Under the pieces are notes generated by a model. The model was not told the origin of the DNA and did not search any database. It saw nothing but the letters and a program-made list of their open reading frames with translations. A DNA stretch of 64,000 nucleotides from Amoebophrya sp. A120 (taxonomy: Eukaryota > Sar > Dinophyceae > Syndiniales > Amoebophryaceae). The translations under genes were made by a program, and so were the position numbers. The stretch covers positions 3,091,675 to 3,155,674 of the forward strand of contig CAJINV010000001.1 in assembly GCA_905178155.1 (NCBI GenBank), read 5' to 3'. Shown one piece after another: positions 34,201 through 44,543 of the stretch (within the stretch, counting starts at the first letter, position 1; the number at the start of each line of letters is the position of its first letter).

Positions 34201-35660
34201 AGGGCGTCCACGCCCGTGGTGTGCCTATGACTTGCAAAAGTATCGTACTCGTATAAAAGCATTACAAATTTCCTCAGCGTGAGAAATGAAATTTGCAATG
34301 CGGATTTACCTTAAGAGAAAGATCTGTGCTGCATGATTGCAATTACTACGAGTACGATACTTTTGCACAGGATAGTGCCCGTGGTAGGCAGATTTGAATC
34401 GAACGATGTACTTCTTTCCGGTACTCAGACGCACGTCCTGTTAGTATGGTTTTGTTAGTCTTTAATAATTTCAAAACCGCAGCAGAACTGCGCCGCTCGT
34501 TTTTTTCATTGTCCTCTTCGGAAGTAGGTCTAAGTGTCTACGTTGGGGTGGACGATAACGATATCAAATCATATGGCACCTTCAGGCACGCGTCCACAGC
34601 TTCGCTCCCGGACAGCGTGTACCGAAACTTTTGCATGCCCGTTAAGGTCTGCCAAAGTCCCATGTTTTTCTCCATCTCGGGATTCTGTGTGATCGCGATG
34701 CTGTTTACGGCGGACTGTGCAAACCGCTTCTGCGCTTCCAGGTGTACCTGCTCATAAAACTGCTTTCCGAACACCCGCACAGCGTCCAGGCTCAGTATGG
34801 CGCTCTCAGCTGTTACGTTCTCAACTGTTACATGATTTGTCATGCAGAACTCTCATCAGTATCACTATCACCAAGCTGCTTCGCATGACAAATTTCCAAA
34901 GGGCTAGACAGCATCTAAATCTGCGCCGTACCTGTAATGCAAAAGGCGCAATCTTCACCATTGCATTTTTGCCATTCTTGCATTGCAAACTCATGTAACA
35001 GTTGAGAAGGTAACAGTTGAGAATGCCATACTCAAATACAGCATCTTGTGTGTCTTCTCGCCCGGCGCCGCACTGCAGACCACCGTGCACCCGTCGTCCT
35101 CGACGGATTCCACGCGGTTGGGATACTTCCGCTCTAGCTCTTTCAACAGCGGGAACAAGACCTGGGGTGGAGTTGTGTATGATTTTCTTCAGATCGCAGG
35201 ATGAAGCGCACTTTCAACAAGGGGGCAATGGCAAAAATAGGTATGAAAAGAAAAGCGCGACTCATTTCATTTTTTAACCATCCCGTTTTTGTACCTTCAC
35301 TTTCTTGAATCTGCAGTCGACGAGCTGTGTGTTGGCGCAGTGCAAATGCTCCAGTTTTTGCAGATCTTGGCAGAGGTCCGCGAAGCCCGCCCTCCGTCTT
35401 TTCAACGTGTCGCCGTCGCAACCGTCGAGGGAAAGAACTGTGTCCTCGTCCTTGAATGGACGGAAGTAGATCATCTCCTGGAAAAAGTCGAACAGCGTGC
35501 ATTTCACGTAGTTGCTCCGCCGGAGAAGAACGTAGGCCTCTTGGAGTCGTCGCTTGAACAGCGCCGCAAACACGTAGAGTGCGAGGAAAAGCAGGATCGT
35601 GGGAGGCGCCGATCCAACGACGCCACCAGTGTCGCTGGGCGACGAATCGACGTCGGGCAT
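31293..35660 (-). CDS. Class-III PLP aminotransferase fused to a multi-pass membrane domain
   Basis: Nine exons (35660-35295, 35161-35031, 34790-34580, 34437-34375, 34220-33868, 33746-33518, 33206-32481, 32341-32062, 31750-31293) total 2817 nt, or 938 residues. Four joins are introners and the others GT-AG. An N-terminal membrane span (TILLFLALYVFAALF) precedes a class-III aminotransferase domain: FRYTLSGSEAVDACLK, SAYHGHTTG, FILDDIYFAFR (aspartate expected to touch the PLP pyridine) and IILGKGVAAGLP (likely Schiff-base lysine). After a helical linker, the C-terminal 260 residues hold several spans plus ITHVLRQAGHFFYEKQDRNY and KFGHKDGSKK, a histidine-rich pattern of a conserved membrane family I cannot name with confidence. 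In-frame exon phases across the junction (DIE then VSHNHP) support one fused protein. The substrate is unknown. Confidence 0.8.
31756..32061. mobile_element. Introner element 9 (family C) in aminotransferase fusion
   Basis: 306 bp. It starts TATTACAATGAAAAATGCCC and ends GATTTTTCCTTTTGATA. The 5-bp duplication is GGATG at 31751-31755 and 32062-32066. Excision restores YLKSILVSINTTLG. Confidence 0.9.
33212..33517. mobile_element. Introner element 10 (family D) in aminotransferase fusion
   Basis: 306 bp. It starts TATGAAAGTGTCAGAATCG and ends CGATTCTGACACTTCCATA, with inverted arms of about 45 bp. The 5-bp duplication is GTTGA at 33207-33211 and 33518-33522. Excision restores LLKINKVVGTLSAY. 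Confidence 0.9.
34226..34374. mobile_element. Introner element 11 (family F) in aminotransferase fusion
   Basis: 149 bp. It starts TATGACTTGCAAAAGTATCG and ends GATACTTTTGCACAGGATA. The 5-bp duplication is GTGCC at 34221-34225 and 34375-34379. Excision restores SAYHGHTTGVDAL, the conserved YHG block of class-III aminotransferases. Confidence 0.92.
34796..35030. mobile_element. Introner element 12 (family E) in aminotransferase fusion
   Basis: 235 bp. It starts TATGGCGCTCTCAGCTG and ends CAGTTGAGAATGCCATA. The flanking repeats are CTCAG (34791-34795) and CTCAA (35031-35035), the only imperfect pair of the 21. Excision restores MLYLSLDAVRVFG. The single difference changes a leucine codon from CTG to TTG, so either copy gives the same protein. 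Length and interior match element 19. Confidence 0.88.
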
Positions 35661-36000
35661 TTTCGACTGACTTATTCCACTTCAACTTACTTTACTTGGA
35701 TAGGACCTCTAGCAGGAACTCCACACATCAGCCTAACTGTCTCCGCAGCTCCATCGAATTGCGTATGGTGCTATGATCGAGGATCATCGGCAGCGTGGTT
35801 GTTTTTTTGGTCAAAACGGAACGCAAACCGATTGCGTGCTCGCTGCTTAAGGCAAACGAGTTGCTGTTGTACGTGCTAACGGAAAACCAACGTGGAAAGA
35901 TACAAGCACAGGGCAACGCGAGGACCTCGGAAGGAGCACAGCGGCAAACAGACAAACAGAAACAGAACCGACGCTACGACCGGGATGCGCGTGACTGTCA
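35661..36000. other. Spacer upstream of the aminotransferase fusion
   Basis: Probable upstream region of the preceding gene, ending where base composition turns strongly GC-rich. No gene seen. Confidence 0.4.
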
Positions 36001-39000
36001 CTGTGGTAACATAGTCAGGAGCTATCCACACTCACTCGCCAGTGCTTTCGTTTCGCTGTGAGAAAGCGGCAATCATGTTCATGCTCTTCAAGACGAAACA
36101 TTCGGCAGCGAAGAAATGCGCCGACCAGCGCAGATGGTTGGGGCAGCCAACAACAGGCACGCAACAGACTCGCGCCCAAAGCGCAGCGCGGGCGCTCAGC
36201 TCGTTCGAACGACGCCCCCGACCGCGACTTGTCCAAGCAAGAAAGGGCCGCAACGAGCGCCGGGGGCGACGAACAGCGCGTGTCAGCCGGGGCGCCCGCC
36301 CTGCTGGCACAGGCACGGGCCCATCGTAGGCAGGGCCGCGCCCTGCGGCGGGCCGGCGCGCGCGCGGCGGGCACGCCGGTGAACGGGAGGGGGCGGAGGG
36401 GGCCGCAAAACTGGCGGCCCCCCCTCTTCCACGCCGGCCGCCCGAAAACAAGCACGCCCGGAAGGCACCCGGGCCCTGCTTTTGTGCGTGCCTGCCCGTG
36501 GTGCGGCCGGTGCGAGCGCGCGGCGGCCCCCCCCCCCGCCGCAACAAGAACAAAAAAAAACCAGGCGGAAAGGGCGCGGCAATGCAAGGCAGCGAGCCAA
36601 AAAAAAAACGAACCGGGACGCCCAGCGGACACGGTTCCAAATGGGCGCGGCAATGACATACGTCCGCACCTTCTGCCCTCCCACTACCAACGTCGGCGGA
36701 TGTCGTCGGCAGTTGGTGCCGTCCAGCCCGCCAGTGGCGGGAGAGCGAGGCAGCAAGGCCGCCGGGGCCGCCAAGTGCGCGCGCGAGCAGGCAACTAGAG
36801 GCGGCGGCGCACCAATGCAGAGGGGCCCCAGGAAACCGCGGCCGGGGCCCGATGAGGGCACGCGGGCGCGCCAAGCCCCCCCGGCTCCTTCGCTTACTGC
36901 TCGCGCCCCCCGCGCTCGCGCTCCTCGAGCCGCGCCTCCTGCGCGGCTGCGTCTTCTGGAAGTCGCGACGCCAAAAACTAACTGGGCCGCCCATTCTGGT
37001 TCAAATTTGGCGACATCCTTCCGGTACATCAAACTCACCCACAGCGGCCCGGATGGGTGATACAGTTCCCAGATCTGGCGCCGCGCCTGCCAGGGCCCGC
37101 ACGTACGCAAGCGCCTGCGGAGTGTCTTCGTCCCGCATCACCGCGCCCGCCCAAACCCTGGCCGGCCGCGTGCTTAAAGCTGTCCCCCTCCGCCCTTCGC
37201 ACGCCAGGCAGCAAAGTGCTCAGGTGTGGGGCCGTTTCCGGCACCTCCATGCCGTCTAGGGTGAACCGCGCGCCGCGTTTCGTCTCCAACCGGTCGCCAT
37301 GTTTGACGCGCGGCAACTTCAGGAGGGGCTTGTGGCACTTGCAGAGGGCTCTCGTCATTGCGAGGCGCGTGCCGAGGGTGTCGGGTGCCAGCCTCTTCAG
37401 CTTCTGCAGAGCAGAAGCTTCCTCGGCAGCTCTGCCCCGGGTCCGGCTGCGCCGCCGGCCCGGGCGCCGGCGGGCCACAAAAGCGGCGCAGTCGAACAAG
37501 AAGCGCGCGGCGGGGCCGGACCTTGCGAGCGGCGAGGCCGCGCGCCTGGCTGGCACTCACTGCAAAGGCCAACAGGCGCGGAAAGCCCCCCGGCCGCCCC
37601 CGCCGCCGACCCGCTTCGCCTCTTCGGCGCGACCCCGCCCATCCGTCCGGCCAACCGCGCGCGGCCATGTTCTTGATGCAACTGGGCAGCTCGCGCCCCG
37701 GCTGCCGTCTCACCGCCTCCGGGATCTTGGCGACTGCGCAGACGCTAGCGGCCCCAGTGAGCTATACAATGAGCAAAACACACCGGCAAGCATTGGCCTA
37801 ACCAAGAGGATTGGGCCTGGCCTGTTTCTTGAGGGCAGATTCGCCCCGCTGCGTTCTGGGTTTTTCGTATTTACTTAGTGCATGCTGACGAGGGAAAAAA
37901 AACGAAGCTTCCACACAAGGCCAATAAACGAGGACGAACTACACAGAGTCGAACAAAAAGCAACTTGCGGATAGCAGAATCTAACTGCCAGCTGCGCATG
38001 CGGTTTTAATCGCAGTGCGTATCATTTCATTTCTCTTAGTTACACCTACGACGCCCAGGTGTTTCCTCCAGCCGAAATACTTGGGCAGAACTATGATAAA
38101 ACTTTTGCTTGCGGGCCGCGCGCCACACGCTGGCGCCCTTCTTTTGGTTGCCCCATGCCCTGTCGCTGTCCCCCTGCGCTTCCCGTTGCCCGGATGGCGC
38201 GCTAGGTAAGAGGCTGCGCGCCCGGCGCGTTGCTGGGCGCGGCCCTTTCCAACATCAAGAAAAAAACACAGCGAGGGCGAAAGGGCGCGCGAAGTTCCGT
38301 CGCCATTTGTTGCTGTAGTAGGGGACTGCGCGGCGCGTTAAATCAGTGGGCCCACTTGGGGCGTGGCATAGGCAGAAGGAAAAACGCTGCCAGATTGTAA
38401 CGCGGCACGCATGCCGCGCCGGCGGCACTACGACGCCCCGTGTGTCACATGCCCCCAACTTCGCGGCGCCGCGAGCTGCTTCCGCTTCGGAGGCGGCGCT
38501 AGGAAAGATGCGGCCAGATACCCAGGCGGCACGCGCGCAGCGCCGGTGGTACTGCGACCCCCCATGTGTCACATGCGCCGCGCCGCCTTCCAACTTCGCG
38601 GCGCCGCGAATTTGGTGCCCAGAATACCATGCGGCACGCGCGCAGCCCCGGGGGCATGGCAGCACACAAATGGCCAAAATTGGCCTTCTTTGTCTCTTTT
38701 GGACCCGGCCGACTGGCCGAATCCCGACGGTATGGCCCAACTTCCCGCGCCAAAGTCTGAGGTCCGGCCGCCTCGCCAAAGTCAGACGCAAGACTTTCAA
38801 AAGACTTCGAAAAGACTTTGAAAAGACTTTGGAAAAGACTTCGAAAAGACTTTGAAAAGACTTTGAAAAGCGTTCCCGTTTTTGCATGGCCAAAATTGGC
38901 CATACCATCGGGCGAAGCTTTCAAAAAGCGCGCACTTCTGGGCGCTTTTCCCAAAGTCTTTCCAAAGTTTTTTCAAAGTCTTTTCAAAGTCTTTTGAGCA

Positions 39001-39760
39001 GGAAAACTCGCGACTTTTCTGGCCGCAGGCAGAATCGGGCCAGGGAATTGACTGTGTTTTTAACACGTTCCCCGAGCGGATTCGGGCACTTTGGCCGTCC
39101 CGAACACCGCGCCATTTGGGCGAACCAACTCCCACCGTGCCCCCGGTGCGAGGCGCGTGCCGCATGGTATTCTCTACGCAATTTTTCCGTTTCATTCATA
39201 CACGGCTTCCAAACGCAGCCGCTTACAAACGGATCCCGCGATGCCGGTCGCCCATAATGGGCGGCCGGACCCGGGGCCGGCCCCGTTTCGCGCCGTAACT
39301 GTGGCGCTTGATATTGCGAAAAGCCGCCAAGCGTAGCTGCAACAAATTTCGCCAGACCACTGCCGCAGCCGTGCCATTTTTTTCGCCGAGTTACTACCGG
39401 GCGACGCCTTTCTTTTTTTGGAAGGGGACAGGGGGACTTTGCATGAAGTGCTCCCCACCAAATGTGTGCGATTTCTGTCGCGCCCATGAAGCGCAGAGCA
39501 GTCCTTTTGCTATGAGGCCAAAGAGCAAAAAAAGAAAACCCAGACGCAGCCTCCTCCTGCTGCTTTTTTTTTGGGTCTGCGCGTCGTTTCCGACTTTTTT
39601 TTTCCTGCCACATACTGCCAAGAGGCGATTTTTTTTTTCCAAGCCGGCGGGCAACTTTCTGCGTTTTTTTTTCATGTGGGCGACCAAGAAAGTTTGAAAT
39701 TTTCAAAGTTTTTTGAAAGTCCTTTAAAAGTATTGCGACGCCTGAATTTCACCCGCCGTC
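36001..39760. repeat. GC-rich repeat island
   Basis: Composition differs sharply from the rest of the window, with long stretches of G/C and stop-poor frames on both strands, so the long open frames here are not evidence of genes. Internal repeats are visible. A unit beginning gcggcacgc and running through gtgtcacatgc to cttcgcggcgccgcga occurs near 38401-38475 and 38525-38610. A piece of it (ataccatgcggcacgcgcg) recurs near 38625 and in inverted form near 39150-39172. TGGCCAAAATTGGCC occurs near 38672 and 38886. Homopolymer runs of A, T and C are common. The left and right edges are approximate. Confidence 0.6.
38780..39000. repeat. Large imperfect inverted repeat of CTTTTCAAAGT/ACTTTGAAAAG units
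   Basis: Repeats of GACTTTGAAAA and GACTTCGAAAA fill about 38785-38870. The complementary pattern (TCTTTTCAAAG, TCTTTCCAAAG) fills about 38953-38998. The centre holds ATGGCCAA-AA-TTGGCCAT near 38885. Together this could fold into a hairpin of about 200 nt. Confidence 0.7.
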
Positions 39761-40783
39761 GTAGGGGTAACTTAGTTGTAGTTCTCCGTAGCCTTCAAGT
39801 ATGCGGCTGATTACCGAGATCTGTGCTGACTATCAAATGGTAAATGAGAATGACTAAGACTGCGCGCCTGTCAATGCAAAATCAAACTCCGCCTGTCTGT
39901 GCAAAACAACAAAAAAATGCTGCAACATGGACACACGAATCCGCGTGGAACTGCGTGGTCTGCCTATAGCTATACACTAAGCCTTGTTTCTCCCCTTTAC
40001 CCTAAGCCTTTGAAAGATGAAATCAATAATTGCGCGCTGTTCGCTTCTTTAGGCGAGCGAGTAACTGGGTCCTGCTTGTAAATAGGTGGCATAGAGTATC
40101 GCAACCAATCGCCACCAGAGCTTAGAGAAAGATAAAATTAAATACACCTACACGTTAACTTTTACACCCCGCAAGCATGCCACCCCTGTGACCGGCTGTC
40201 GCAGTCGCTGTGAGATTGTTATTGCTTCCGGCATGAAGCACAGTGAATATGCCACTCCGCATGCCCAGTAGCGTGCACCCTCTTTCGTTGCCAACTTTTC
40301 ATTGCTCTTCTATCAAACCACAATTCCGCATCCAGTGACGAACATTTTCTAGGCCGCTGCTGGAGTGCCTTCCTCTTTTGAAATTTCCCCGCCTTGTTCG
40401 CGAGGTTCCTCATCTAGGAGCGCAAGTGGTCCTTGACACGGCTGCCAATTTGCAGTACTCCCTGGTAATGTCGAGCGCGTCTGCGTGGAGGATATATTTT
40501 CCGTTTGGCACCCTAACGCCGCGAGCAGCACGTCTCCGGCCCTGCAGATGACAATCAAGCCGCCGTATGTTGCAAACGGTATCGCCGCGACAGCGTACTT
40601 GGTAGTTGTCTGCAACGCCGAATGGCCGTGGTTGACGACGTGCCGCGTTAAAGAGTGGCTCAGCTCTCCGCTGCACTGCATTGCGCTGAAGTTGGTGAAG
40701 TTTGAGTGTTTACGAAATTCTCTCAACGCAACAACCATACAAGTGCCAAGTTGTATTTAGTAGAATTACAATGTGCTGGATCA
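39761..40783. other. Spacer after the GC island; weak open frame only
   Basis: A minus-strand frame of 129 codons (40349-40738) has a hydrophobic centre but no recognisable family and no paralogue here, so I do not call it a gene. Composition returns to that of the rest of the window at about 39760. Confidence 0.4.
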
Positions 40784-42907
40784 TCATTGCAAAACGCAAA
40801 GTAAAGAATGCCTTAGCCTTTTTCTTTGTTGATACCATTTTGTCCACGCATATTCATCCGGCACTGCGACATCAACAACCCGCTTCGCGATCTGGTGGGT
40901 CGCGTCGACGGCGGCGTGACCGGTGTGCTTCGCGGCGTCGGCGGATCGTTCGACCAAGTACCCAACGATCAGCGACGCGCAAGAAATCCCGGCCCAGGCC
41001 ACCGCCGAGTGGTTCTTCAGCGCGCCGGTGAGCCTCCCATCCTGGCTGTACAGGTACTTCAGGGCGACGAGGTTGCCGGACAACCGGTTCTGTTCTTCTT
41101 GATCCAACAACGGCTGCTCATATCTATCGCTGGAGGCAGGACCACGGAGCTCTTCCGAAGTCGGCGTTAGACATGACTGCAACATACTAGGGTCTGCTGA
41201 CGCACCAGCTACGGTGGCTTTATTTTCTTCCTTCGAACTACGCAGAAAGCCGAGCACTCCCTTATGGTCCTCGGTAGTTGGCTGCACTGGAACAGCTACT
41301 GAGCCAGCGGGAGAGGATGTCGCACTGGGTCCCTCGCCCGACTCTAGTACAGCACGTCCCTCAAGACCATTTGGAGCACGGGAAGGAGTCGAGGGACAAC
41401 TCCAGAATGGACTGGACTGCAACCAGGCGGTGTAGGGAGCCCACATGGACGAGGATTGCAAACTTCGGTGGCCATCCATATTTTCACTGGAATAAAGCGC
41501 CACAAAATCGGAATCCTCCGCAAGATATGCCGCGTACTCGCACTCTGGTGGCAACCAGTCCGCCGCGCCCGGCTTCTGGCTCAGTTCGTCGACCGTTTTT
41601 TTGAAGTGCAGGCGCCGGTCGTTGCGTTGGTGCAGCCACGCTTCTCTCTCCTCGGATATGCGGTTTAAGGCCTCTTGTGCCTCCTGCAGCCCCGCTTTGA
41701 CAGACTCGCTCCGCACTGGATGTAGCAGCGAGTCGGGCATCTGCGATATGCCGGAGTAGAAAATGTAGGACGGGATGCCGGGCATCATCTTGTCTCTGGA
41801 CTCGGAAACCGCCTCACTTCCTTCGGTCCAAGACGCCAATTCTTTCTCCGCCTCCTGCTGTTGCTTCTTGTTGCGCGTCAGCTTGTGGCGAATCAATTTG
41901 AAGTTTTCCCGCACGATGAGGAGTTCGATGTGGAAAATCTGGCGCCAAAACCGGCTGGCGTCCTGCTTTTCATCCCTCTCGATGATCCTTGCCACCTGGC
42001 GCAGCAAATCCACCATCGCGGGGGACACATCTTCACCCTTCACCTCCAACGCACGAACCTTCTGCAACAGCGTCACCAGCCCCGGATTGGCTGGGCGCAG
42101 CGCCAAACACTGGCATTGCTGGCTCGAGGTCCTCGTTGTACTACTTCTAGTACAGGCGGTAGAACTACTTTCAGCATCGTGTTGCCCAAGAAGCGCATTC
42201 TGTAATTGGAGAAACTCCTGCTGATCGTCTTGAAGAATGCTCGTGAAGTTGAAATCTCCGGGAGGTGCAGCAGAGCTAGTGTCATTGTTCTCATGCGCTT
42301 CTGGCGCTGCAGAGAGGTGGGAAGATGAAGAACTACTACCTTTTCCAGCACTCATTTCTGCTGCAGAAGCAGACGAAGACGATCCCGCTGCCGTTCTTGC
42401 GCGAAGAACCTCGTCATCCTCAAGAACAATCCCAGCGCCATTATCTGGGCCGAAGAACGTGGGGGGCAGCGGCAGTAGAGCAGCCGAGCGAGCTGCTGCT
42501 GGAGTTGTGTAGAAGTGTCCGACGTTTTCATCATTTTCTCCCTGACCAAACGGGTATGAAACGCTAATCGTCGGTCCTTCTGGAGATACAGGTGGCGACG
42601 ACCCACAGTACGAAGATGCCGGCGACATGGTAGGCGCGCTGGAAGGCGACGGAGCAAGGGAGGACGCGCTTCGCTGTAAAAAGGGGGTGTTTGCTGATGT
42701 GCTGCCCGCGCTCGTCTTGCTCAGTTCGTCCGGGGAGGAATCCTTCGGATTTCTTTTCTCGTTGCTGGGAAGAGATTTGCCCTGGTTCTGTTGCGCAGGA
42801 AGCGGCTCCAGTGCAGCTCCTTGCGGAGCAACGGCGCGCCCACTGGCCTGTTGCTGGCCAGCGGCAGTGAAAAGTATGGCTAAACGCAACAAAGTCATTT
42901 TATTCAA
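40784..42907 (-). CDS. Large secreted or membrane protein, unknown family
   Basis: 707 codons, no intron. A short signal peptide is visible (MTLLRLAILFTAAGQQQASG). It is followed by about 230 residues of Ser/Pro/Ala-rich low complexity, then a charged helical region (VDLLRQVARIIERDEKQ through NFKLIRHKLTRNKKQQQEAEKE), another helical segment (EEREAWLHQRNDRRLHFKKTV), and a hydrophobic segment near 635-655 (AVAWAGISCASLIVGYLV) that may be a membrane anchor. A basic tail closes the protein. It lies between the GC island and a region of small secreted-protein genes. It could be a surface or host-facing protein if the organism is parasitic, but that is inference. No family recognised. Confidence 0.65.
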   Translation of the reverse strand: MNKMTLLRLAILFTAAGQQQASGRAVAPQGAALEPLPAQQNQGKSLPSNEKRNPKDSSPDELSKTSAGSTSANTPFLQRSASSLAPSPSSAPTMSPASSYCGSSPPVSPEGPTISVSYPFGQGENDENVGHFYTTPAAARSAALLPLPPTFFGPDNGAGIVLEDDEVLRARTAAGSSSSASAAEMSAGKGSSSSSSHLSAAPEAHENNDTSSAAPPGDFNFTSILQDDQQEFLQLQNALLGQHDAESSSTACTRSSTTRTSSQQCQCLALRPANPGLVTLLQKVRALEVKGEDVSPAMVDLLRQVARIIERDEKQDASRFWRQIFHIELLIVRENFKLIRHKLTRNKKQQQEAEKELASWTEGSEAVSESRDKMMPGIPSYIFYSGISQMPDSLLHPVRSESVKAGLQEAQEALNRISEEREAWLHQRNDRRLHFKKTVDELSQKPGAADWLPPECEYAAYLAEDSDFVALYSSENMDGHRSLQSSSMWAPYTAWLQSSPFWSCPSTPSRAPNGLEGRAVLESGEGPSATSSPAGSVAVPVQPTTEDHKGVLGFLRSSKEENKATVAGASADPSMLQSCLTPTSEELRGPASSDRYEQPLLDQEEQNRLSGNLVALKYLYSQDGRLTGALKNHSAVAWAGISCASLIVGYLVERSADAAKHTGHAAVDATHQIAKRVVDVAVPDEYAWTKWYQQRKRLRHSLLCVLQ

Positions 42908-44543
42908 AATAGGTAGGAACCTTTAGTATGTTCTGAAGAGTAGGTCGGCAGAAGATGCTGCAAAAATATCTTGGTAGTGGCGCGTCAGTTTCAGTGTTAA
43001 AGACAAAACCTCAAATTACTCCGTGTGGAGTTACTATAGCTAAAATCGTCCTTGGAAAATTTGCCTGGGACGGTAATATCTACAATGAGAATGACAACTG
43101 ATACTTCAGGACGAAAATGAAATGGTCGACAACGGTGATGCCATCAGGCAGGTGCGAACTACAGGGTCGCACTACTTCTGAAAGAATTCAAATTACGGCA
43201 GAAACACTCCAAAGATACAGCTACAGGTACAGAGGAAATAGGCAAGAGAGACGTACTAACGAGATCTTCATCTTCGTCCACCATGAAAGGCCTTTTTGCT
43301 GTTATGACCTAGGATCGTTCTCGTTGCCTTCATCAAATGATAAATGCAACGTGTCCATGCCTTTCAGATCCTGAACAAATATGTTGATGTTACACCAGAG
43401 GCAGCAAGTTGAAGACGTCGTCAGAGAGTTCCCTTATACTCAAGCGCAGAATTTGAGAAAGGGGCATCGAATCGTCATGTTCAAGATGTTAAGAAGAAGT
43501 CGGCACCCGCTCGAGAAAATGATGGTCCAAATATCTGCCTGTCCATAGATAGACACAAACCGTTGCAGTCGAAATTCGAAATCCCAAAAAAATTAGCTCG
43601 GACTGAAACTGGAATCTAATCAACAAGGTATGATGATCGCGTTGCTGTCTGCTCTGTGTCTAAAAGTAGTACCTACGCGCGCTTGCGGTCGGCGAGTATT
43701 GAAGTTCTTTCTGCGGCACTAGACAAAATCCATTTTTCCGCGTATCAAAAAAATTTGTCTATTTCGGGTATTTATTCAATCGAAAGGGCTTTTCGAGATG
43801 CGGTGCTTGTAGTAGGTTGTTAGTAGTAGCGTCTTTGGCTAGGATGGTAAAGTAGGATTAAGATTAACTGTAGCAAAAGTGCGAAAGTTAGAGAACGGAA
43901 ACCGCATTGGGTTTGGCTGCTCTTCCGAAAATGTGAGTGTGGAAGTCTAAGTTGAGTAGTCGTAAAAGTAAGAAAAGGCCTAGCAGTATTAATTTCATCT
44001 GTCAGAAGAAAACGGAGGCTCGGGTGCGGCCGCATCATAGGACTTTTAGAATTCGAATTGCAGTGAAAAGTATAAAAGGAAAACATCGCCAAGAAAATCC
44101 CCATGCCCATGCAAGAAATCAAGAAACAAATTTACGACGCAAGTTTTCTGCCGCCTTATTTCTAGTATCGAAAAATGAAGTCCAACTGTCTAAACAAGTC
44201 AAGATAGCTTGTATATTGTGTGAGTGTGTATGATTTCTAGCGTATTAAGAACTGCTAGCACCATGCCATGGGACGATTGTACAACATGTAACAAGAAACG
44301 AAATTTTGGAAGATATTGCTTTCTGTTTCTACTGCCCAGTCTGAGACAAGCACCATTACCTCGATCCTCACGCGTAGCACTCACGACGGGTCATGGGCAT
44401 CTCGAGCGGAATGCAGCGGATGGAACCTGTGGGCGTATAATCGAATGAAAGTACTATAGCAAGTACATCGTCTTCCACGACAAACACAAAATTTTCCTTG
44501 AACAATTCGTGTAACGGAAAAAAACCGTGCTGCAAAAAGAAAA
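42908..44543. other. Intergenic, no gene seen
   Basis: About 1.6 kb, AT-rich, no recognisable protein on either strand and no intact introner. Confidence 0.5.

Noticed and set aside
36032-37878. Several open frames of 190-320 codons on both strands in the GC-rich island
   Set aside because: High GC removes stop codons in all frames. The translations are Arg/Ala/Pro-rich, overlap on both strands and show no family motif.
40349-40738. Minus-strand frame of 129 codons
   Set aside because: No signal peptide, domain, paralogue or intron evidence. It lies next to repeat-rich DNA.
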